Positions 55,301 to 64,000 of a stretch of DNA of 64,000 bases are shown one piece after another. A program made the translations under genes and the position numbers. The stretch's first letter is position 1, and each line of letters opens with the position of its first letter. The stretch comes from Echeneis naucrates (Eukaryota; Chordata; Actinopteri; Carangiformes; Echeneidae), in contig NC_042514.1 in the NCBI RefSeq assembly GCF_900963305.1, forward strand, positions 11,477,001 through 11,541,000, written 5' to 3'. Below the pieces are notes generated by a model. It was not told the origin of the DNA and made no database searches. It saw nothing but the letters and a program-made list of their open reading frames with translations.

Positions 55301-58300
55301 ACATCGACCCCTGGCTGTGTTTCATATCTCATTTCAGCATGCTTTACACACACATAAGTAGGTGACGCCAATATTTTGCCAAGAACCTTAAGTTTATAGG
55401 GACTGAACAAAAAAAAAACAAAACAACGACAACAAAACCGTAGCTCTGAGAAAGCGTGCGCCCCTCTGTGCCCTCCATGTATTTTATTCTTTGCAATTTC
55501 ACAATTCACACTCAAACAATACAAATGAAAAAAGGCCATATACTGCAGTGAATGCATGGTTTTACCTTTACTTGGAAATAAAGTCCATTCACTTATCCCT
55601 CTGAACAAAAGTCTCTGTGGCTTTGTTGTAAAAGTCCTTCTTATCTTAAGCTGAGATGTGAAATCTTCCATTTTTGAAGTAAAAGCCGCATATAAAAATA
55701 AACTCTGTGTGCTCTGTGTGCAAGAAAAGAAACAAGAAACAGAGAACAAGCCAGTCAGATCAGCAAGACAAAAGATGTTCTGCATCTTGTGAAATTCATT
55801 ACTTCTTCTATGGAAAGAAAGGACATAATAAAAGTGTCCTCAATGTTAGAACGGAGAGACATGGCGAGAAACAAAAGGCATGCACCAAAATACTTATGAA
55901 GGCACAGCTCATTGCTGCCTCACCTTGTGTGCCTCTGGTCTGTTTGTAAAGGAAATGGGCAACTTCCGTGAGTTTGATAATAAAAATGCTTGCAGTGATT
56001 AGAATCACACAGATATTACATGTATGGCAGAGATCAGTGGAGAAATATTAGGCTCAGCCTCACGTAGCCCCCCCTAACCTCCCTGGTTGGCTGGGGTAAT
56101 TAATCCTGCAGTGTATCAGGCTGTTTTGGAGCATTGTTCGTGCTCGTAAATATGGAGTTAAAAGAGGCCATGGAGGGATTTCGCTGGTCCATCTGTAATC
56201 TATTGCTACTATTTCAATGACTCTAACATTCAACAGTCTCAATGCTGGTGTCATTGGTAATGCTGTCATTATGGCAGTGGAATGCGGTCACTTCTATAGA
56301 CAGACATGATGGTGTGGAAGCTGGGTCAAGGACAGTTCCTCAAGCACACTAGGGCTATAGTTACCTACATGAGTTCCTTGTGCTAAACAACCTTTGTGCT
56401 GAAGTGACCAAATAGTGTGTGACAAACATGGCCACTTGTGACTTACAAGATTAACATGTCGTATTCTTGTGAAAATTAGGTAATTCATATGAAGATTACT
56501 TTGGATTTGAAAACCAATTTTGTACAACGCAGCCCTAGCTAAAATACTTCAAACTAAGAGTAAGATTGTGATTGCAAGCTGTTGGCAGAAAACAGGTTGC
56601 AAACCCAGATTCCAGTGACTGCGTCACTCGCACACCATAACAACACAATCCTTCTTTTCTTGTGCTTGCAGCTTACCTCAGCACCAAAGGCCCTACCACC
56701 CTCTTTGGTTAGTGCTGATTTTGCAGCAAATCAACTTGTAAGGATCTACCCATATACGTTTGGCCATAAACCAAAACTGAGGTATGAATGTGTGTGTAAA
56801 TGTTTCCTTTATTGGTGGATTTATGCCATTTTACTCATAGCAATATGCCTTGATCATGGCTTCCAGGTCCGTGTATCTTCATAATAACAAGCTGGCTGAT
56901 GCAGGGCTTCCTGATAATATGTTCAATGCTTCTGACAACCTGGAAATCCTAACCATGTCCAGCAACTTTCTGCGGGTTGTGCCCAAGAACCTACCCTCCA
57001 CACTTTACCGCCTTCATCTCAAGGTACAGCAGCTGTAAGAACACATCTTACCCTGACAGTACTTTATGTGATTCCTTATAATACTAGGGTGCCTTGGTGC
57101 TCAAACCAGTCACCCATGAATGTGGTAATGATTGTAGCACTGCTCATGTTTTTACAGAGTAACAAGTTGGAGAAAATCCCAGCGGGAGCTTTTGACAACC
57201 TGCCGAACCTCAGAGAGCTGTATCTCCAGAACAACCTCCTCAGCAATGAGGGCATGGATAACGAGACTTTCAGGTGGAGTCAGTCCTCACTTACAGATCC
57301 TCCAGTTGTTTATACATTCATATTAGTTTATCTACTGGAAAGGCTTGATTGTACATAGATTTGTGTGTGAATTTTAGCAGGAGACAAAAAATAATACAGT
57401 CAAGGATCGGCTAACTAACTTCATTATTTCCTCATCCTTTCCTCTGATAGCCATCTGAGCAGCCTGGAGTGCCTGGATCTGTCAAATAATAACCTGAGCG
57501 TTGTTCCCAAGGGTCTGCCTCGCCACTTGGTGCTCCTGCACCTTGAGAAGAACTCCATCCGCAGCATCCCAGGAGATGCTCTCACCCCTGTACGAAACCT
57601 CGAGTACCTGCTCCTTCACAACAACAAGCTCCGCTCACGTTCCATCCACCCAGCTGCTTTTCAGGCAAATTCTTTTAAACTTCATATTCTTTTGGATGTT
57701 TTACAGAAAAGGATGTCATCTAATCTGCATTAGATGTTTTGATGTGCATAGCAATACACCACTGGTTTGATCTTTGATCTGTTTTTTCATTAGGGTTTGA
57801 AGAAGTTGCATACTCTACACATGTACAACAATTTGCTGGAGCGGGTTCCGAGGGGCTTGCCTAGACGGGCCAAGACCCTCATGCTACTCCACAATTTAAT
57901 TTCTGAGATCGGCCGCAACGACTTGTCCCTTCTGTACACCCTGACAGAGCTCAACCTTAGTTACAACAAACTGACCAGCTCTAAAGTTCACCGCGAGGCC
58001 TTCAGGAAGTTGCGTATATTGGAAAAACTAGACATGTCGGGGAACAGCCTTCACTCCATGCCGATGGGTCTTCCGCGCAGTCTCCAGGTGCTCGAAGTCA
58101 AGAACAATCAGCTCAACTCCATACCGGACGGTGCGCTCACAGGCATGGAGAAGCTGCGAAAGCTTATCCTCAGTGAAAACCAGCTGAAACTGAATTCAGT
58201 CTACCAGGGAGCCTGGATGGAGCTCAGTGCACTCACAGTGAGTATCTGAGATAGACACACATCAGAAAATACCTAGGCCTTTTCCACTGCATAAAATTAT

Positions 58301-61300
58301 GACCTCTAATGTGTCTTCTTGAACTGATCATTTGAGAACATTCTGAGGCTGTAGTACACGATTCTGTCCATTCTGTCGTAGTTTCACAGAGTTACAGGCG
58401 AGAGCTTTGGCCCTTCAATGTACCAGTGTAGCCCCAGTTTGTGCATCTCATGTATTAGAATGAATTTAGTTAACAGAGGTTGGAAGATATTCTCAGATAT
58501 ATGAAGATTGAAACAACAAGAGAATCAGGTTAAAACTGTGTGTAATCATTGTTTGGATTTGTAAAACATGTATCAGTTACAAGTGCAGAATAAAGCTCAT
58601 TGTCTCATCTTGTTTTAATTTTTTTTTACACAGACCAGTTAAATGTATCATATTTACCATTTTTATTTTGTAACTTTAGACATTAGATCTGTCTGGCAAC
58701 CAGCTGTCACACATCCCCTCTGACCTACCTGAGTCTCTGGAATACCTTTATCTGCAAAGTAATCGCATCTCCAGCATTCCTGCTTCAGCATTTGAAGGCA
58801 CTCCAAACATTAAAGGCATCTTCCTTCGGTAAGGGCAAACAAACCACTTTGTAGTCATGTTACTAATAGTCAGATCATGCTTTTCATTCCATATACAGAG
58901 TCAACAGGTGTTAAATGCTCGTCTTTGATCCTCCGTGGTTGTTATAGGTGTATGACACACACAGGAAAGGGTAGGCATTAATCATCAGACCCTTCATCAT
59001 ACCGAAGGTTAATGGAAATTAGGACTACATTTTTTCTCCATTTGGATTGATTTTTACTCTGGAAATTATTTATTTATTTATTGTGTCTGCATGTGTCCTC
59101 ATAGCTTGATGTACTTTTAGTCTCGCAGCTATGTGAGCTTCACCAGCCCTCCATGGAAGCTGGTTTGTTGATCTTTATTGAGTGAAATGACCTTGTGGTA
59201 AGGAGGGCGGGCAAAGGACAGACAAGAATAAGAAGGGTGAACAGGGGAAGGGAAGCAGGTGGTGCTGGTAGGAACTAGTGGAGTGAATTCACCACCGCCA
59301 TCACAAATCCCAAACCCCAGCCCCCCACCCACAGGATGAACCAGAGGCATCCCCAAGGCCTAAGAAACCCACCTGGGGCCTAACCAATGCCCCCGTAGAC
59401 AGACACAGGCGAGGAGAAGGCGCTCATCAGTGGGAAGAGCTGCAGGGACGGGGGGCTGTGGTGCCATGAGGTACTGGCCCTGACACACAAAGACAGAGGA
59501 GACTACGGCAGGGAGAAATCTTGGGTTGCTGCCCAATCTATACTGCAGCATCCAGACTACCACGGTTCCTCTGATGGGTGGTGGTTTACACTCACTGAAA
59601 GAGAATTTAAAGTGAAATGTTTTGTTGGAATGAGAAAAAAAAAACTTTCAAATGAACATATAGTTTGACAGTTTGGGAAATAAGACCATCTGAACTGACG
59701 ACCTGAAACTAAACCTAATTAAAAAAACAAAAACAGACATTTAAAATTGCACTCTGTGGTTGAATGGCAGTATTCCTGGCTGTTCGACAGGTATGAGATG
59801 AATATGAATATTTTCATCACACAAACAATCAACACGAACTAAAGCATTTCATATTAGTTTTGCATTTACCAAACCTAACTCTAAAATATTACATTCAGAA
59901 AAGAAACCCCTTCTTAAAAGCCTGAACACGGTTTTTGTTTTGTGCTGTTTTCTGTCTGACTTGAAGCTTGCTGCTTACTGGCCTTGATCCTTTCCAAACT
60001 GCTGCACTCTTCATGTTTTTCATGCCAGCCACTGCTACATTTCTATTTTTGTTTTTGTTTTTGTTTTTTCAACTAAAATCTCCCAACACATGAATTTTTG
60101 GCCTGAACCAATGAATTATCATTTCAATGCTTCCATTTGGACATGAGTGAGCACACTGTGTAATTGCATGTGCGTTCACATGTTGACAAGCTGTCCTGAG
60201 CAACATGTACAAGCATTTTCAATGATACATAAGAATAGGTTCTTGATTGTTGGTGTCTTCAGAAGTGCTTTAACTGCAATATGAGTAAAATCTTGTGTTC
60301 TGTTAAGTGTGATATACATGCTCATACGCCACAGATGGTTCCCCATATATTCATTCCCAGGGGTGGAAAGTAATGAATTACATTTACTCTCCATACTGTA
60401 ATTGAGTAGCATTTCTGTGTAATTTGTACCTTTTTTCAGTCATTTAAAACAATCAATAAATTTACCTTTAATTGAGGATACTTTCTTCTGAATATTGTAC
60501 TTCGCTCCATTTGAAGTAACTGCATTTACAGAGTGAAAATAAGCGAACGAAATATAAATCAAAAAATTCTCCACAGTTTGCGCAACAGAATCCGATCGTA
60601 CGTCTGATTGGCCCTCGCGGCCTGCAGTGTCTGACGTCACACCGACGTCAGCTTCTTTCCGCTCGCCACGCAGGACGATGGAGTCAACAGCTATGGCGGG
60701 CCCGTCAACGTCGGAAGAGGCCTTAAGGTTACTAGTTTGGATAAAATCAGTCCGCAAAGATATTGTCACTGCCATTGGTTAGTCCGATGTTAAGATGAGA
60801 CGGAGCTAGCATCCTTTGAAAATTGCCTCGTTAGCTTGTCGGTAGATAGTGCAACAATAAGCTAACGAGCGAGGGGTCCCCTTTTTTATCTTTCTTCAGG
60901 ATACCTGAATGAAAATGTATGTGCATGATAACCTCTTTACAGATTCATCCACTTCACTCTAATCTCTTGCAGTTTTTGTGTAAAACCCACACGGTTTTTT
61001 TGCGTGTGGTATTGATGTCATTGGGGTGCTTCAGCATTACAGTTGGATAAATTGGAGGCTGACTGGAATGGTGTGACTTGTGGAGGCAGTGAGCTGTTCA
61101 TGTGTCTCAGTGTGCGTTTACACTCTTCACACTCGTCACAGTAATCATACCAAACGAAGCCGGATAGACTCTTTAATTTGGAAAACCAGCTCTTACTGAA
61201 ACCGATGAAAAGGTTCAGAAAGTGAAGTGTGATAGAAATGCTCTTGTGTCTGGAGCAGAGGTCTCCAGCTTCGGTCCTGGAGAGCTACTGTCCTGCATGT

Positions 61301-63691
61301 TTTCGATGTTTCCTGCTCCAACACACCTGACGGGAGAACTATGAAGCGAGATTAGCGTGTTAGCCAGCTCTGTTGAGCCTAAAGTCCGGCTCTCTTTTAA
61401 TCTGACTATATCACCATGGTAACTTGTGCTGCGAACATCACTTTGTCCGGACCAGCTTTTGTTCAGACTTTTGGCTTAAAGTTTCGGCTATAAAAAGCGC
61501 TGCCCCCTCACCGATCATCCTCCCTGAACATGGCCTCACTGTTTCTGGAAAATCCAGGTGATTTAGGTGCTCTTCGGAGGGAGAGAGTTTTTCCAGACCG
61601 TAGTGATCTGTTGGCGTTTTCTGATGATATTCTGTATGAGTGATACGGATTGTCATCTGACGGAATATGTTACATGTGTAATCTTGTTGACCATATGTAA
61701 GTATTGGGACCAAATGAAGCCATCACGCAACACCCCCCCCCCCCCAAAACAAACAAAAAACACCAATCAGGATGTGTTTTATGATTTATTAAAGTTCTGG
61801 AAAAGGAAAAGTCATAAGTATAAAATGCCAATCATGCCTAATAAAACATTTTAAAGTAGCATTTACTGCAGTACTCTTTTCCCATTAAGCTCTAGATTCA
61901 ACTTGTATTAATCGGTCATTGAGGTGTTCATGTAAGAGCACATGACAACTTTGACAGCTACCTCGGTGTGGGTGCCAGCAAAGGTGTGTGCTGGCGGCTT
62001 GAGCAACACTAATGTGTCTCCTTCAACTGTAAATTAGACTTTTCTCATCTGAGGAACAATAAATATGCATTTAGTATTTTACCACCAAAGCACTTATACA
62101 TACCCTGGACAAAAACTTGCTGCTGGGAGCTGCCAGCACCAGGGTCTGATTCAATACCTCCTTGAATCCCCTCCATGATCAGCCGCCCTTCATTGTTTGC
62201 AAGGGCCAGCTCCTCTGAGGCTGTGTAATCTGCTGGAGAGGGCCCCTCCAGTCTTTCTCCTCTAGTTTTTCCTTCTTGTTTGCTTAAAACAATATTAAAA
62301 CTTAATATTATCATTCACATTCCACTAAAAGAGTGATAAATGCACAGCAAATTCATACCACTTTGGATTATATTTTTGTGCTTGGTCCAGATTTGCACTT
62401 GCACTACAACCAATAGAACACCATTAGACTTTCTTTTATTTATTTATCACAAATAAGACAAATCAAATTGATTTCACTTTGATTTGGCCCTAATCTAAGT
62501 GATTTCCATGTATTCTTCGTTGTGAGACAATGTCAGGGAGGGAATTAATGTTATATAACGATATATCAGCTATATTAGCTTACACAATTTGAAGTTTTTT
62601 GTCAGGCTTCCTCTCTTGCCTTGTTTGTAGAGACAGTGTTGATTTTAGCTGTTCTTATAGGTCTGAATTCTTCTTAGCTCTCCATTATCATAATCTGCTC
62701 CTCTTGGCTGAAATACAGAGATGCCGTCAAATGACGCCTAAACGCTCCTTTTTATGTGAATTCGCACTGAGCGTGACGGGGCGAGCCTGGCTCGACAAAT
62801 CAAGTTGATAACCACCATCGTGATACTCGTTATCTCTGGTTGGAGCAGCTTTGTCGAGCCAGCTCACCCAAAGAAAGCCAGCTCTGCTGAGCTTCCTTCG
62901 TAGTATGCCCCTCTGATTCAAATGAGTGGCTCCTTATCAGAGCTTGATGACGAGCCGATCATTTGAATCAGGTGTGTTGGAGCAGGACAGTGTCCCTCCA
63001 GGACCGGAGCTGGAGACCTCTGGACTAGAGAGACACCTGCCTGTTGTTGGGAAAGGTTTCAACTGCTCTGTGCCGGTTCAAAAACATTTTTGTCAAACAA
63101 AATTCATGCTTTATATCTACATTAGTTTACAAATGTAATTTTTCTATACATTGTCACAAGAATGTGCTTTGAACGTAGATATTTTATACAGATGAATCAA
63201 ATCTATTGGCAACGCAATAAAAAATCCATCGGTTAAAAAGTAATTAATACTCTGAGTAATTTTTGAGAAGAGTACTTTTACTTGTAAGTATTTTTTTAAC
63301 GCCAGTACTTTTACTTGTAATGGAGTACAATTTGCAGTAGTCTTTCCAGCTCTGCTGATTCTTAAGTGAAGCTGTCAGATTCTCATTCTGACAGATGCGA
63401 TGTGCAAATGTCACCATTTCTATTGCATGTTTGTTTTGGCTTTTAACACAATCATCAAAAAAAAAAATGTTTGCTTCTTTGATTCACTGTCAAATGAGGG
63501 AAAACACTTTCCTTTTTTTCCTCCCCCTGTACAGATTTAACCGCCTGTCTGTGGATTCAGTGGACGAGAGCTCTTTTGCATATCTTACCAACTTGCAAGT
63601 GCTGGACTTTGGCACCGGTGCAGGCAACCCCGACCTCCCCTACAAAAGAGACGACATGGAGGGCGATAAAACGATGGAGGAGGAAACATAA
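52322..63691 (+). CDS. podn: Podocan (PODN), class V small leucine-rich proteoglycan, 10 coding exons
   Basis: Podocan is a secreted matrix protein that binds collagen and restrains smooth-muscle growth and Wnt signalling in mammals. Exons 52322-52591, 52674-52767, 53663-53727, 56672-56781, 56867-57023, 57158-57273, 57451-57664, 57794-58237, 58680-58828 and 63535-63691 sum to 1776 nt, 591 aa (human 613). A signal peptide (about 1-25, hydrophobic [11 protein letters not shown]) precedes an acidic Glu-rich patch. The LRRNT cysteine cluster [16 protein letters not shown] comes next, followed by about twenty LRRs of alternating 21- and 26-residue class ([24 protein letters not shown] and so on). 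The C-terminus is acidic. Potential N-glycosylation sites include NGS, NAS and NET. The intron after 57664 uses a GC donor. The last intron (4.7 kb) holds nested DNA transposons. The 3' UTR runs off the window. Confidence 0.95.
53728..56671 (+). other. podn intron 3
   Basis: 2.9 kb intron. A TTCTA/CTATT short tandem run lies at about 54188-54228. No transposon end or gene is recognised in the rest. Confidence 0.45.
57665..57793 (+). other. GC-AG intron of podn
   Basis: The donor reads TTTCAG|GCAAAT and the acceptor CATTAG|GGT. With this cut the exons are 71 codons plus a completed split codon and 148 codons, and the protein reads [13 protein letters not shown], as an LRR should. No in-phase GT donor exists nearby. 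GC-AG introns make up under about 1% of vertebrate introns. Confidence 0.8.
58829..60357 (+). other. First part of podn intron 9
   Basis: AT-rich flanks surround a purine- and GC-rich block at about 59190-59570 (many GGAGG, GGGAAGGG and CCCCAGCC words) that is compositionally unlike the rest of the intron. It may be an old repeat; no family is assigned. Confidence 0.35.
61255..63024. mobile_element. PIF/Harbinger element nested inside the hAT element
   Basis: Its ends are inverted copies of each other: AGGTCTCCAGCTTCGGTCCT..CTCCAACACACCTGA at 61258-61330 and TCAGGTGTGTTGG..AGCTGGAGACCTCT at about 62968-63022. Inside is a transposase-like N-terminus on the + strand (61530-61643, [20 protein letters not shown]) that meets a TGA where family members have Arg. 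It continues in frame as [18 protein letters not shown]. An exon-like Myb/SANT-partner tail lies on the minus strand (62104-62280). A TGGCTCGACAAA/TTTGTCGAGCCA inverted pair lies near 62790-62860. The rest of the transposase is missing, so the copy is inactive. Confidence 0.6.
62104..62280 (-). pseudogene. Harbinger Myb/SANT-like accessory ORF, C-terminal exon remnant
   Basis: The minus strand reads [20 protein letters not shown], then [20 protein letters not shown], between a consensus-like acceptor (TTTTAAG) and donor (CAGG|GTATGT). The segment EELAL.NN.GR...EGI.GG is what I recall from the C-terminus of Myb/SANT-like DNA-binding proteins encoded by fish Harbinger elements and related host genes. 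Upstream exons with the Myb domain are not found in the element. Confidence 0.5.
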
Positions 63692-64000
63692 CTGACATTG
63701 GACTGGACTGCATCAAGGACAGAGAGGGCCTCTAAATTTGAATGAACCTGTGAATGTCATTCTCCAGGTACGTTATTGTTTTGTGTGGAGTTGCACACAT
63801 TTCTGGTGCAGGATACCGGATGATGTTACCGAAATTTCCAGATTTTGGGCTGGTTAGTGTTGCATATCTTTATAGCTGAGCTTTAATATTTGTTTTTCAC
63901 TGCTGGCACCGGACACTTATCATCTGTGTTTTTTGTGCTTTTATTCTCAAAAATGCATAACAGAAGTCAATGTGAATTTTTTTTCATAAATATATCAGTC
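63692..64000 (+). other. podn 3' UTR (partial)
   Basis: Non-coding continuation of the last podn exon, possibly with a further intron (CCAG|GTACGT at about 63768). No poly-A signal is found before the window ends. Confidence 0.5.

Larger units (their letters stand above)
60358..63354. mobile_element. hAT-type DNA transposon, about 3.0 kb, degraded
   Basis: The left end CAGGGGTGGAAAGTAATGAA and the right end, reversed, CAGAGCTGGAAAGACTACTG form imperfect terminal inverted repeats with the GTAC/TTACTC words of fish hAT elements. The eight bases outside each end (TTCATTCC and CTGATTCT) agree at five positions, a possible worn 8-bp target duplication. Near the left end is a CpG-rich leader with two GACGTC sites and a 34-codon ORF at 60678-60782 starting [14 protein letters not shown], perhaps an old transposase leader exon. 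No intact transposase is seen. A second element sits inside it. Confidence 0.6.

Overview
The window is nuclear DNA from a ray-finned fish, most likely a percomorph teleost. The evidence is nine vertebrate genes with short GT-AG introns, AT-rich intergenic DNA with many homopolymer and dinucleotide tracts, and teleost-type DNA transposon debris (hAT, PIF/Harbinger and Tc1-like ends). I saw no bacterial gene, CRISPR array, rRNA or convincing tRNA, and no retrovirus, LTR or Polinton-like element.

Layout from left to right: a probable 3' UTR of an unseen + strand gene (1-1260); about 6 kb with no recognised gene and one orphan small ORF near 7.35 kb; med8 (-, 8.0-10.7 kb); aldh9a1 (-, 12.5-18.5 kb); tmco1 (-, 19.6-21.8 kb); uck2 (+, 22.7-28.5 kb); aatf (-, 31.0-32.7 kb, with no introns); magoh (+, 33.4-34.7 kb); cpt2 (-, 35.4-38.9 kb); a stand-alone short scp2 (+, 41.6-47.0 kb); and podn (+, about 50.8-63.7 kb, 3' UTR running off the end). 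Exon boundaries for all nine genes were traced by hand. Every coding sequence closes in frame: 273, 505, 188, 262, 546, 147, 668, 139 and 591 aa, each near the length of its human counterpart or isoform.

The gene order joins blocks that are separate in humans: MED8 (1p34), ALDH9A1-TMCO1-UCK2 (1q24) and MAGOH-CPT2-SCP2-PODN (1p32.3), with AATF (human 17q12) inserted as an intronless gene between uck2 and magoh. Three genes touch carnitine and fatty-acid metabolism: aldh9a1 (carnitine synthesis), cpt2 (mitochondrial acyl-carnitine import) and scp2 (lipid transfer to peroxisomal oxidation). The others serve transcription (med8), ER membrane insertion and calcium leak (tmco1), pyrimidine salvage (uck2), ribosome biogenesis and survival (aatf), the exon junction complex (magoh) and extracellular matrix (podn).

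The most unusual items are the intronless aatf, a GC-AG intron in podn, a PIF/Harbinger element nested in a hAT-like element in the last podn intron, a GGTCT/GACC minisatellite that recurs at several loci beside the same tRNA-SINE-like sequence, and clusters of TAGC/GCTA words at the 5' ends of six of the nine genes. I did not find a clearly new multi-gene system.
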